Assembly (NCBI GenBank): GCA_015832175.1
Contig: WJXW01000006.1
Span: 1,736,001-1,800,000 of the forward strand
Length of the DNA stretch: 64,000 nucleotides
Direction of reading: 5' to 3'
DNA from: Paraphaeosphaeria minitans
Taxonomy: Eukaryota; Ascomycota; Dothideomycetes; Pleosporales; Didymosphaeriaceae
The position numbers were made by a program, and so were the translations under genes. Positions 53,975-64,000 of the stretch are shown here, one piece after another. The stretch's first letter is position 1. Every line of letters begins with the position of its first letter. Below the pieces are notes generated by a model, which worked only from the letters and a program-made list of their open reading frames with translations, had not been told where the DNA came from and did no database searches.

Positions 53975-56441
53975 ATGGCCGAAGTAACGCATCAGCGCGC
54001 CAACGGCGGCTCGTCAGCTTCAGCTCACCCTGGCCTCCAGCGGCAGCCTTCCTTCTCCTCCTTCCCTCCCTCGCGAAGCCCCTCGGCCGTCTCTTTGCGC
54101 AATGAGAGCAAGCGGCCGCCGCGCTCTCCACAGCCGCCAATGGTCCGCGAAGACCATGTCTCGGTCGACGAGCTGTCCCAGGTCTCGTCCTTGGGCGACA
54201 CAAGACACGCGCGGCTGCGCTCCCAGTACCCCGCCGACTCCATCGAGAATCATGTCGAGTACATCCTCGTGGCCTCCTTTGACATTGACCGCGGGTCGGT
54301 CATGGAACACCAGTATCCGGGGCCTATAAGCGGCGACGAGACCATGCTGGCAGAGCTCATGTTGCCCGACCAGACGCACATGCGAAGTCAGGATTGGACT
54401 ATTTTCTTTTTGCACAAGGACACGAGTGCGGAGGAGGAGGAGAGGGAGGCGCGGAGAGCAAGGCGGAGAAAGGCCAAGCGGAAAGAAAATCATGATGCCG
54501 ATGGGGACGACACCACGGCCGGCGCAGAGGAGTACGATGAGCCGGACGACGACGACGACGACGACTACTCTGAGAGCGAGAACGAGATGGATTCGGATGG
54601 CCCGCCGCTGGTTTACGTGCTCAACCTAGTGAACACGAAACAGGACAACGCCGTAAAAAGGTGCGCTCTGAAGACCGCCACAAGCTTTGTTTGCTGACAC
54701 AGTCTGCAGAGGAGCCATTGTCAAAGCCATGGCCATCTGCACGCGACACCCCTTCCTACACATCTACAAACCTTTATTACTACTTGCTCTCGAAGAGTAC
54801 TTTCGAGCCCCCGTCATGGACACGCTTGCTTCCCTCTACAATGCGCTCAATACCATGGACTTGTCGTTGCTCCCTAAACTCTCCATGTTCGAGAACTTCG
54901 TTCTGCAAGCGACCGACGCCAAAGACATGTTCATCGAAAAATTCGAACAAATTATACGACAACGCAGAGCTGAAGATGCAGAGCGAGCTTCTCTTCCTTC
55001 AGCATCCTCTTCCGATCTCCAAAGAAGGAACTACGCGCTTCCTCGAGATACCCATGAATTCGAATCCAGAGTCCTTTATAACGGCGTTCCCGTCCCCATC
55101 AAAGTACCTGCTGCATTAAGTCCAGAGACAGTGGGCGACTTCTCCCTCATCAAGCTCATTCAAACCTTCTCCACACCCCACGCGACACAACCACAACCTT
55201 TTGCGCTCCATCCCCACCTGACGACAGGTGGCGCATATACGCATCCTATAATTGTGCTGGTAAATGCCCTTCTCACGCAGAAGCGTATCATCTTCCTCGG
55301 TCATAATCGACCATCCGGCGAAGTCGCTGAAGCAGTTCTTGCGGCTTGTGCCCTTGCATCTGGTGGAATGCTGCGGGGCTTCGTGCGCCATGCTTTCCCC
55401 TATACCGACTTGACAAAAGTCGACGATCTTCTCAAAGTCCCCGGCTTCATCGCCGGTGTCACAAATCCTGCGTTCTCATACAAGCCTGAGTGGTGGGATC
55501 TGTTGTGCGACCTTCCGACTGGGCGGATGAAGATTAGCAACAAGATCGAACTGCCTCAACCAACAGAAGGCCAAGTCTTTTTCCAGAGTCAAGGTATACC
55601 GGTCGGAATCTACCCATCAGGAAGCGACAAAGCCGCCGACCCCACAGGAGATACACACTTCATGGAAAGCCTTGTAGCGAGCATTGCCAATCGCCACGGC
55701 GAACATGCTATCCGTGCCAAATGGCGGTCATGGGTTCTTAAATTTGCCCGCATATCCGCCGCCTTCGAGGAGACCGTCTATGGCGCATCAGCACTCTTCG
55801 TCGGCTCCCACGAAACAGAAGAAAACGTCTACGGGGTCTCTGGCCATGGCTACGTCTGGCCAGATGAGAGTTCGAAAATGCGGGAGCTAGCGGCGAACGT
55901 GCACCGTGTGGAAGGGTGGAGGAATACAAGGAGTTATTACAGTTTTATCCAGGATCTGGCGCGACAATGGGAAAAGCGACCCGTTCGAGGCATCGACCTC
56001 CACCACCAACATGATAAACTCCGCTGTCTGAAGCTGACACATGATCAATCTGCTGCCATCTACCTGGCGCTTGCGCGCTGCGTCGAAGAAGCTGGCGGGC
56101 CCAAGCCCTCGCCCTCAACATCGGACACAGATCTCTCCACCACCACGACCTCGCAATCACTCACTATAGCCAACGATCCAGACCGCAAGACAGGCGAGCA
56201 GTTACAGTACGACACGGTCCTGCAGCTCCTCTGCGTCATTCCTGAGACGAACTCTGGGCTTTTCTATCTCAGCCTGGGCCTCTTCCATCCAAGACAGGAT
56301 GTCAGGGCTGCGGTGGTGAAGCTCCTCGAGAGAATAATAGAACATCCAGCTGGAAGATATTTCTGGGCCACACTGGGGCGATTCGCAAAGCTCGCATTTT
56401 TCCGAGTGAAGAGAGAGGAGAGCAGGGAGGTAAAGATGTAG
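53975..56441 (+). CDS. AFI1: AFI1/MesA DENN-domain polarity protein
   Basis: Exons 53975-54660 and 54710-56441 give 806 codons (805 aa). The N-terminal Afi1 docking domain (about residues 85-245) starts [25 protein letters not shown], with [28 protein letters not shown] and [49 protein letters not shown]. An acidic low-complexity insert ([18 protein letters not shown]) splits the domain. The DENN/SPA-like part is at about 350-620 ([41 protein letters not shown]). In yeast, Afi1 binds the GTPase Arf3 and helps cell polarity; in Aspergillus the homologue MesA acts in hyphal tip polarity. A peripheral-membrane, tip-localised protein is expected. Confidence 0.92.
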
Positions 56442-57127
56442 TTGGAGCCTAATTATGCAAGATTATGACATATTGATGACTATATAGGAGTGGACGGATG
56501 CCAGTGTTGTAGACGTACAACAGGTCATCCAGGCGGAGACGAAATGCATGTTACTTTGAAACCGTACGACGTACACATATTTCTTTATTTTGTCAGTATC
56601 ATCGGCGATGTCGGCACAACTGAATGATTTCGGGCAATCTCAATCCAACCTCCCCTAACATAGTCTCTTGGACCACCACGCAGCAACCTGAATACACTCG
56701 CAGTCTTATGTCGGTGTAGACTCTCAAGTTCCATACCGATTTCATGGGCAAGCATCTTCTTAACAAAGCATCACTATCATTCAAGCTATAAACTTGCTCT
56801 CGCATTCGGCTTCCATGATTTACATTTAATCGACTCCTACTACAATTCACGCGCTGTTCAGGGCGTCCTCAATGCCATGGGCCAGGTTAAATTGAGGGTC
56901 CACCTTCCTATCTCGGTGAGCTGTCCGGGTCACGTTTTCGACTCATTGGTCCGCGTCCTTAGCTCGGAGGCCCCGGATTTGCCATGAATTGATGCGGAGA
57001 GTCCACCATGGAAATCATAGCGCAAATGCACGCGTGCATATAAGAACCCATGGTGCCGAGCCCCCTAACTCTCACCACCACTTGATCCACTTGAGGCCCT
57101 AGTACTGTGGACGAATTGATAGATAAC
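56442..57127. other. Intergenic spacer AFI1 to histidine phosphatase
   Basis: 686 bases without gene or clear repeat. It holds the AFI1 3' end (A/T-rich) and the phosphatase promoter. Confidence 0.45.
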
Positions 57128-58165
57128 ATGTGGTGCTCAAACCTCATCACCAGCATTTTCGCTGCTGCTGCTGCTGCCGTCGAAGGGTACGGTATCAAGA
57201 CGCACATCAACTACGAGGTGGTGACCGGGATCTTCAAGCAGGATGACCCAGCGACGAATGCATCGAGCTTCAACTTCACAGCGGAGAACTTCGGACTAAT
57301 CGAGCGCAAGTACCCGAGCGACTGGAGCCTTTTCCGACGGCCTACCTCCTGGCAGCGGCTGAACCGCTACATCGAGACCCTAAACCTCAAGGCCAAGCAC
57401 AACGAACGCTACACGCTGCTCTTCCTCGGCCGCCACGGCGAGGGCTACCACAACACCGCAGAGACCTACTACGGCACCCCAGCCTGGAACTGCTACTGGG
57501 CCGAGCAAGACGGCAACGGCACCGTGACCTGGGCCGACGCCCACCTCACACCCAAAGGCATCGCGCAAGCCCAGCACGCCAACAAGTTCTGGAGCACGCT
57601 GCTCGCGCCGCAGACGTACTACACGAGCCCTCTGCACCGCTGCCTCGACACGGCCCGTCTCACCTTCGCCGGCCTCCCCCTGCCCAGCACAAGCCCGTTC
57701 GTCCCCACGGTCAAGGAATCCTTCCGCGAGGGCATCAGCGCGCACACGTGCGACCGCCGCAGCACGAGGTCCTCCCTCCGCGCCGCCTTCCCCGCGTACC
57801 GGTTCGAGCGCGGCTTCGCGGAGCGCGATCCCGTCTGGACGGCGCTCCACGCCGAGCCTGCGGCTGTCCAGGACGTGCGGTCTAGGGCGGTGCTGGACGA
57901 CGTGTTCGGTAGCGATCGCAGCACGTACATCAGCGTTACCGCGCACTCGGGCGAGATTGCGAGTTTGCTGCGGGTGCTGGGACATGGGGTTTTTGGGCTG
58001 GCCACCGGGGCGGCGCTGCCCGTGTTGGTCAAGGCGAGCACGAGGACGGTGGTTGGGGGTGGGGGGAGCGCGACGAGGACGGGGAGTTGGCCGGTTCAGA
58101 AGACGTGTGGGGTGCCGCCGGGTGTGCGGGATAGTAGTTGTAACGACTGCTCGTGTTGTGCGTAG
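57128..58165 (+). CDS. Secreted histidine phosphatase (phosphoglycerate mutase superfamily)
   Basis: One exon, 345 aa from the ATG at 57128. A signal peptide (MWCSNLITSIFAAAAAAVEG, residues 1-20) begins it; an upstream GTG-start frame would spoil the signal. The RHG motif with the phospho-accepting His is LLFLGRHGEGYHNTAETYYG (about 98-117). Other family parts are ADAHLTPKGIAQAQ, YYTSPLHRCLDTARLTF with the conserved Arg, FREGISAHTCDRR, and the second catalytic His in VTAHSGEIASLLRVLGH. The C-terminus adds a Gly-rich stretch and Cys-rich NDCSCCA. It resembles a fungal group of PGAM-like phosphatases rather than phytases. Substrate unknown. Confidence 0.9.
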   Translation: MWCSNLITSIFAAAAAAVEGYGIKTHINYEVVTGIFKQDDPATNASSFNFTAENFGLIERKYPSDWSLFRRPTSWQRLNRYIETLNLKAKHNERYTLLFLGRHGEGYHNTAETYYGTPAWNCYWAEQDGNGTVTWADAHLTPKGIAQAQHANKFWSTLLAPQTYYTSPLHRCLDTARLTFAGLPLPSTSPFVPTVKESFREGISAHTCDRRSTRSSLRAAFPAYRFERGFAERDPVWTALHAEPAAVQDVRSRAVLDDVFGSDRSTYISVTAHSGEIASLLRVLGHGVFGLATGAALPVLVKASTRTVVGGGGSATRTGSWPVQKTCGVPPGVRDSSCNDCSCCA

Positions 58166-58704
58166 ATGGAATATGAGGGGGTGGGTCTGAGTTACTACCG
58201 GATATGGTAGGTATAGCCGTGTAGAAGACTTGTAGTCGAGTGGCATCTGGAGATGGACGGGACTGTTTAGTCGTGGATCCGAATCCGGGGCTTGGGGTGT
58301 CCCAAGGCAACACAGCATGGGTTATAAACGTTGACATGGCGCGACTCATTACCATCTGGAAACTGGCTACAAGGTATCATGAGGTAGGCAACGCAGCATG
58401 GGCTGTGAACCCAGAGACTGCGGGATTGACTTCAATGTACACACTTGCCATGGGGATATCCTGAGATAACACAAGCACAACGCGAACGCAGACGTCGCAA
58501 GATTCACATCCACCACCAACTACCATATGCACAGTAACCGTGGCTAGCACGTAGTCCATTGCTATGTAAGTTTCAAGTCCTTTAGACCTGTCGCATCCTA
58601 CCAAGCTCTGTCAAACCAGACCGTAGACCAAATCCCACACACGCCATCAAAGCATGCCAGACCAAACCATCCATACCACCCTCGCTGATCATGCGTGCCG
58701 CGAC
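58166..58704. other. Convergent spacer
   Basis: 539 bases. A loose pair of similar segments (AACGCAGCATGGGCTGTGAAC at about 58389 and AACACAGCATGGGTTATAAAC at about 58309) suggests an old duplication of about 80 bp. No gene. Confidence 0.4.
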
Positions 58705-59203
58705 CTAGAAGTCTCCAGCGAAGTCGTTGTACGCGCCATAGCCATGCAGCACGGGCTCGGGCTTGATCTTGATCTCGAGCTCGTCCCCGTCCCCATCCTC
58801 GTCCACCCTCTCGCCCTTGACCTTTTTGCTCGGCGTCTCATACGCACCAACACTCGCACCGCGCTTGCCGGACGTAGGCGTCTTTGCCGCAGGCGTCTTC
58901 GCAGCAGGCGTCTTCTTGGGGGTGGACTCGCCAGCGCCACCGCCAGCGCCGAGGGTCTTCAGCTTGCGCTTGATCTTGCCAATGGTGACGGAGGCGCTGC
59001 CCTCGGTGTAGCCGGTGATGCGGGCTAGCTTCTTGATGTCGATCTGCAGGTGTCAGCGCTCGCTGCGAACGGGAGTGCGAGGGCGTGGCTTCTCGCGGGC
59101 TGGGACAAGGTACCTTGGGCTCCGACTCGAAGCACTGCCAGGCGAGGGCGAGGACCTGCATCTCGCGGGCGCTGAAGGTGAGTGCATCGTCAGCCTTGGC
59201 CAT
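58705..59203 (-). CDS. Small basic DNA-binding-like protein with AKTP repeats
   Basis: Exons 59203-59114 and 59043-58705 give 143 codons (142 aa). The N-terminal 65 residues form a helical domain common in small fungal proteins: FSAREMQVLALAWQCFESEPKIDIKKLARITGYTEGSASVTIGKIKRKLKTLG. This has the look of a winged-helix or helix-turn-helix fold. A histone H1-like segment with KKTPAAKTPAAKTPTSGKR follows. It ends in an acidic stretch with a sumoylation-like IKIKPEP. It is probably nuclear and chromatin- or DNA-associated; I know no characterised member. Confidence 0.82.
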
Positions 59204-59713
59204 GATGAATTGGGATGGTGGTTGTTGTCGCTGTGTGGATATGGGTGGACGTCCGGCTTCACAGATGGAGTGTCAGAAGTGGTGGATGGAGTGGAGAGGG
59301 AAGAGCGGGAAGAGCAGGAAGAGCGGCAGAATGTGTGTTATAAGCGAAGTGAGAGAGAGAGCGCGTAGCAGTGAGAGTGAGTGGCCATCGCGGAGTTGCG
59401 TAGCAGTGAAAGTGAGCGGTCATGGCGGAGTTGGGTAGCACGGGTGAGTAAAGTCTGTTGTCGGTACCTGCTTCACCACGGCAACCCCCGCTTTCTTTCG
59501 GAAGGCAGGAGCGGGCGAATGGCGGCATCAACCGGTACGATTTTCCCGGCTCTGTGTAACTCTACGCGTGTTCGCTCCTCTGGATACGGGATGATCCGAT
59601 GACTGGTCACAGTTACGACATGCTTGGACAGGTTTTTGCACAGAGAAATGAGCCGACACACAAACATGCAGACGAAGAATGGCCCCAACAGCCATCAGGG
59701 ACTGCTATTGACA
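59204..59713. repeat. Spacer with 35-bp tandem repeat
   Basis: 510 bases upstream of the small basic gene. The unit GCGTAGCAGTGAGAGTGAG followed by TGGCCATCGCGGAGTT occurs at 59363-59397 and 59398-59432, with a partial third copy (GGGTAGCAC). Short GGAAGAGC repeats lie at about 59298-59328. No gene. Confidence 0.7.
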
Positions 59714-61140
59714 CTATATCCGCTTCACTTCCTTGTCCCGCAATTCTGGTCTTTGAACATCCAACTCGTCTCTCAGCGCAGCAAAAAGGGAGTCGCCGAC
59801 TAATATCGACAGACCCAAGCTCCAGACCAGAGTAATGGCGTAGAAGAAATTGGCATTGCCCGAGCCGGCGTAAACCCAGAGATGGTAGAAGGCCGGTCCG
59901 AGAAACGATGCGTACAGGACGGCTGCCGAGGCGACGAAGGTATAGCGCATTACTGCTCAAACTCAAAACATGTTCATAGAGGTAACGGCTGCTGCACTTA
60001 CAAGGGAACAAATGCCTGAACAAGGGCACAAGCGCAAGATAAAGGGCAGCATCTGCAACGCTGGGATAGGGCGTGAAGATGGCGAAGATGCCAGTCAAAG
60101 TAGTAGCAACAAATAGAGGCTGGGTGCGGAGGCGAATGGTAAGTCCTGGCGTGTACGATGCGACATGCAGCCAAAACACTCCGAGGAAGAAATCCCGGAA
60201 CGAGTCAAACATCTCGGTGAAGAAGTACCACCACAGCCCCACGTTGGGAGTGAGGTCTGGGAGCAGCAGTCGGACGCCATACGTAGCCTCCAGAAAATCC
60301 CACGAGCCGGCGAGAATTGCCGACACAAGCAGCAACGTGCCACATAGCAAAACCAGGCCCAAGGTATGCACGGCTGTGAAGGCCCAGGCGTTGGGGGCAG
60401 CCTGAAGCTTCTCGTTGCGAGTGTGGTAGAGTAGCACTAGCAGCGGCGGGAACAGGAGGATTGGATGCATGGCGAGATAAGACGCAGCCGAGATGGCGAG
60501 CAGAAAGGTGGCGCTGGCGCCCTGGCAGGCCTTGGCCATGGCAGTGAGGATGAAGAGGTTGGTCAGGGTTGTGGTAGAGCGGGCCATGCAGGTGGCAAGG
60601 GTGAAGGGATTGAACAAGAAGCTGCCGTCGGTCAGTACACGGCAGGTGCAGACAGGACATGCGGCCTACCCTGCTGCAATGGCAGCGGTGCTCCATCGCA
60701 GGCCCTGACGCGGCGATTGGAACAGGCGCGTAGCAGCAGCATGGCCTGAGTCTGCAATCCGGGCCAATGCATGGGCGCTCAGCAAGTCGATTGCGGTGAA
60801 GAGCAAGTTGGTCGCGAACGGGTGGTGTGAGGCATCGGGGAGCAGCGAGAAGAGCGGGAGGAGCAGCGGTGGGTGGTGGTACACGCCGCCGTCGTAGGGG
60901 GAGACGTTGTGGGTGTAGAGGTAGAGGCCTTCCTGGACTGGGCATGGGTCAGCAAAGACGATATGGTTATGGTGGAGTCCTGTCAGTCAACATACGTCTC
61001 TTGAAGCTCGACACGGGCGTGGACAGCTCGACGCGGCCAGCGAGACGATCTGGCAGAAGCGGAAATGCTTGGAACAGGAGCAGGCGCACGGCGGCAGCGG
61101 CAGCGAAGAGGGCAGCCTTCTGCCGGGAATCGAGGGCCAT
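59714..61140 (-). CDS. GAB1: GPI transamidase subunit PIG-U / Gab1
   Basis: Multi-pass ER subunit of the GPI transamidase. Minus-strand exons 61140-60996, 60937-60670, 60621-60002 and 59952-59714 give 424 codons (423 aa), the family's usual length. It starts MALDSRQKAALF, followed by VRLLLFQAFPLLPDRLAGRVELSTPVSSFKRLQEGLYLYTHNVSPYDGGVYHHPPLLL, the conserved PIG-U N-terminal block. FNPFTLATCMARSTTTLTNLF is next. WWYFFTEMFDSFRDFFLGVFWLHV is the conserved loop. The end has GSGNANFFYAITLVWSLGLSILVGD. About nine hydrophobic helices are visible. The start codon touches a 14-bp minisatellite. The spacer is shared with NOP7, 354 bp away and divergent. Gpi17, another subunit, is at 9.5 kb. Confidence 0.95.
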
Positions 61141-61275
61141 GGTGGACGCTGGATTCTGGACGCTGGACGCTGGACGCTCGACTCTGGACGCTCGACGCTG
61201 GACGCTCGACGCTGGACGCTCGACTCTGGACGCTCGACGCTGGACGTTCGACTCTGGACGCTCGACGCTGGACTC
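61141..61275. repeat. 14-bp (2 x 7) minisatellite upstream of GAB1
   Basis: Units of CTGGACGCTCGAC(G/T), about nine copies, built on a 7-bp core CTSGACK, start one to two bases from the GAB1 ATG. It is almost pure G/C with regular CG steps. It lies in the GAB1 leader or core promoter and within 220 bp of the NOP7 ATG. Confidence 0.9.
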
Positions 61276-61494
61276 TGGTCAGAGGGCGATGCCGTCGACG
61301 GGCAGACTGCTTGCTTGTGCCCTGAGCACCACCGACCCACTTGCACCTGCAGCTCCAACCCCACTCCGTCTTCCTTTCTAGGACCCGCGGCGCGTCGGCG
61401 CTCGGCAAAACCATTCTGCCGTTGCCGTGGCTCCGCAACTTTTTCCCTCTCTCGAAATCTTGGCTGTCCGTCCGCAGCGCAAAAAACCGCCAAC
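61276..61494. promoter_or_regulatory. NOP7 side of the divergent GAB1/NOP7 promoter
   Basis: 219 bp. A pyrimidine-rich tract (TTTTTCCCTCTCTCG at about 61439-61454) lies just before the NOP7 ATG, as in many fungal leaders. No TATA box. Confidence 0.4.
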
Positions 61495-63568
61495 ATGGGC
61501 AAAATCCAGAAAAAAGGTAGCCTTGTCTGCTGCTAAATGCTCCCAATCCATGCGCAGTTGCTAATACCCCGTAGGACAAGCTGGCGCTGCCAAAAATTAC
61601 ATCACGCGTACGCGCGCCGTGAAGAAGCTGCAGATTTCGCTCCCAGACTTCCGCCGACTATGTATCTTCAAGGGAATATACCCCCGCGAGCCGCGCAAGA
61701 AGAAGAAGGTGTCCAGGGGCTCGACCGCTGCCACCACTTTTTACTACACCAAAGACATCCAGTATCTGCTTCATGAGCCGCTGCTGGCCAAGTTCCGCGA
61801 GCACAAGGCCGTCGCAAAGAAGATTGCAAAGGCTCTGGGCCGTGGCGAGGCTGGAGATGCCGCACGTCTCGAGAAGAATCTCGTTCCCAAGATCAAGCTC
61901 GACCACATCATCAAGGAGCGCTACCCCACCTTCACCGATGCCCTCCGCGATCTCGACGACGCCCTCTCCATGCTCTTCCTGTTCGCGAACCTGCCCTCGA
62001 GCGAGCATGTCCCCGCCAAGACCATTGCGCTCTGCCAGAAACTCTGCCACGAGTTCGAGCACTATGTCATCACCTCCCACTCGCTGCGCAAGACCTTCTT
62101 GTCCATCAAGGGCATCTACTACCAGGCCACCATACAAGGACAGGATGTGATGTGGCTCGTACCCTACCGATTCGTCCAGAGAACCGGAGGAGACATCGAC
62201 TTCAGAATCATGGGCACATTCGTCGAGTTTTACACTACACTGCTGGGCTTCGCCAACTACCGTCTGTACACATCCATCGGTCTGGTATATCCCCCCAGGT
62301 TCAATGCCGATTTGGATGCACAAGGTGCTGAGCTAAGTGCATTCCAAATCGAAGGCAAAGGTGTGGCCGTCAATGGAGATGATGCGCATGGCGACGTATC
62401 CGAGACTGTCAACCCGGAAGCGCAGGCGGTTGCCGATAGGATAGCCGCTGCGCCAGTTACCGAAGAGGAACAGCCAGAGGACGCTCAAGCGGTACCTGCT
62501 GGTGAAGACGAGAATACCGACACCATTGACAAGTTCGAGGCAGTCGCTCCAGACGCAGATGTTTTGCCCCAACCGCAAGCCAGCAGCGCTGAAGTAGCCG
62601 CCCTGTTCGCACCATACACATTTTACCTAGCGCGAGAGACGCCCCGTGCTCCCTTGGAATTTCTGCTAAAGGCATTTGGTTGCAAACGCGTTGGCTGGGA
62701 CTCTACCTTGGGAGATGGTGCATTCACGTCCAACGAGTCTGATCCGTCCATCACACATCAGATCGTCGATCGCACCGCCATCGCTACAGAAGATGCCTCC
62801 GAAACCCCCGACGGAGCTGCGCCCAAGGTGCAGTGGCCGCGTTCTACAATGCCTGGCCGAACTTACGTGCAACCCCAATGGGTATGGGATTGCATCAACC
62901 AAAGCAAGCTGCTTCGTCCGGACTTGTACGCTCCGGGTGCTGAATTGCCACCCCACCTGAGTCCGTGGGTGAAGCCCAAGAAGGGTGAATACGACCCTAA
63001 CCTGCCTCTGCAAGCGCAAGAGCTTGAGGGTGAGAGAGAAGCATTCGAGGATGCTGAAGATGTTGCATCCGAAGCAGAAGCTGAAGAAACCGATGACGAA
63101 GACGAAGATGATGAAGATGATGTCATGGAGAGTGACGCGTCTGTCGAGGCTGGCGAGGGTATGCAAGTCGACGGCTCTGAAGATGAAGAAGAGGATGGCG
63201 ACGAACCTCAAAAACCCGCAGAAGAATTTGACGGGTTCGATTCCGACGCTGAATCAGACGTCTCTGACGGTGAAGCCGCTCGCTTACAGCATCAACGCGA
63301 ATTGGAGGCAGAGGCTACCGGCAAGACGCTTGAGCCCGAGGTGGTAACCACCAAGTCGAAGAATGCTGTCGTACGCAAGAAGGCCGAGAAAAAGAGGAAG
63401 GAAGAGCAGGATGAACGAGACCGACAGAAGATGATGCTGTCGAATAAGAAGCGAAAACTGTTGAAGCGAATCGAGTACGGCTCAAACAAGCGAGATGTCG
63501 AGGCGGAGAACCTCAGGAGGAAAAAGCGTAAGCTGGAGAAGGCCAAGGCAGCCGCGGAGGCGGTATGA
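61495..63568 (+). CDS. NOP7: Pescadillo homologue Nop7, 60S ribosome biogenesis
   Basis: Exons 61495-61516 and 61575-63568 give 672 codons (671 aa). The small first exon reads MGKIQKK; the splice gives [46 protein letters not shown], the Pescadillo N-terminal block. The NOP7 domain continues with [30 protein letters not shown] and [24 protein letters not shown]. One BRCT domain lies at about 340-450 ([25 protein letters not shown] ... [17 protein letters not shown]). The C-terminal 200 residues are acidic, then basic coiled coil ending [17 protein letters not shown]. Role: nucleolar PeBoW complex (with Erb1 and Ytm1) in 27S pre-rRNA processing. Confidence 0.96.
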
Positions 63569-64000
63569 GAGGTCAAGACTTTCGATACTGGTTCCGATCT
63601 TTCTTTGCATTTGCAGGCGTCAGGCGCGTGGCCCATTGGCCATAGGAATGAAGCGATACTATGTACATGCTGTCTACCAGGAAAAGTAAGAGAAGTGTAC
63701 AGTCGCGATACGCGAATGATGCCAGCGTACCACTGAACGGTAGCTCCTTCGGTATTTCGAGATTGTTCAAAACTAGGCGTAGATAGACAGTGCTGTGAAG
63801 GTCTTCGTGATCGCGGACATGGGGTCAAATCATGATGACTGTTCGTGCGTTGACTCAACGCTGCTCAGCCACGATGCCTTCCTGTACATGAATAAGTATG
63901 ACCATCTGTCGCCAATTCAACGCTCCTCTCCCTAAGACCAAACTCATGTGAACAATCATACCAGTAACCAAACAAATGGACGGTTCGCATACGAATTCGC
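63569..64000. other. Right-edge spacer
   Basis: 432 bases after NOP7. Frames on the minus strand (63292-63858) overlap NOP7 and look like shadows. No supported feature. Confidence 0.5.

Noticed and set aside
1..64000. CRISPR arrays, bacterial operons, viral genes or rRNA
   Set aside because: The tandem repeats have no regular spacers, genes are intron-rich and eukaryotic, and no viral or rRNA sequence was recognised.

Overview
The window is eukaryotic nuclear DNA from a filamentous ascomycete. Genes are dense, lie on both strands, and carry short GT-AG introns, mostly 45-70 nt, often with CTRAY branch points. The gene set is fungal: SLA2 with ANTH and I/LWEQ domains, AFI1-type DENN protein, CBM1-GH5 cellulase, GH105 and DUF3431. 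The recurrent TAGGTAGGTACCTA-type motifs and the gene families suggest Dothideomycetes, possibly Pleosporales; that placement is inference. For each multi-exon gene I rebuilt the exons by eye. Almost every rebuilt gene sums to a whole number of codons and reads through family motifs.

Layout. 0-5 kb: 3' end of splicing factor SLU7, then SLA2. 5-9 kb: divergent pair of a GH105 unsaturated glucuronyl/rhamnogalacturonyl hydrolase and an MFS transporter. 9-15 kb: GPI17 (PIG-S) and HSP90 with a visible heat-shock promoter. 15-22 kb: SelW-like Rdx protein, an orphan membrane protein, a 47-bp minisatellite and a large uncharacterised fungal protein. 23-28 kb: DCAF11-like WD40 protein, then SSS1 (Sec61 gamma) divergent from a CPSF6-like RRM protein. 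29-34 kb: secreted CBM1-GH5-C-terminal-module cellulase and a LovD/beta-lactamase-like serine hydrolase. 34-41 kb: TPR protein, compact O6-alkylguanine transferase, orphan nuclear-type protein, DUF3431 membrane protein. 41-42.9 kb: repeat-rich spacer. 42.9-50.6 kb: RRM-RGG protein, NTO1 (NuA3), 6PGDH-like enzyme. 50.6-52.4 kb: AT-rich decayed spacer. 52.4-64 kb: EF-hand protein, AFI1/DENN, secreted histidine phosphatase, small basic protein, GAB1 (PIG-U), and NOP7 (Pescadillo).

How the genes relate. Most are unlinked housekeeping functions. GH105 and the MFS gene look like a small pectin-fragment uptake and digestion module. GPI17 and GAB1, two subunits of the same GPI transamidase, both lie here about 48 kb apart. 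No secondary-metabolite cluster, mating-type gene, viral gene, rRNA or CRISPR array was seen.

The most unusual observation is a family of about 74-bp terminal-inverted-repeat elements (MITE-like). Four copies are visible, and two of them sit inside introns of unrelated genes. Three different minisatellites (47, 38 and 14/7 bp) are also present; one fills the spacer directly upstream of the GAB1 start codon.
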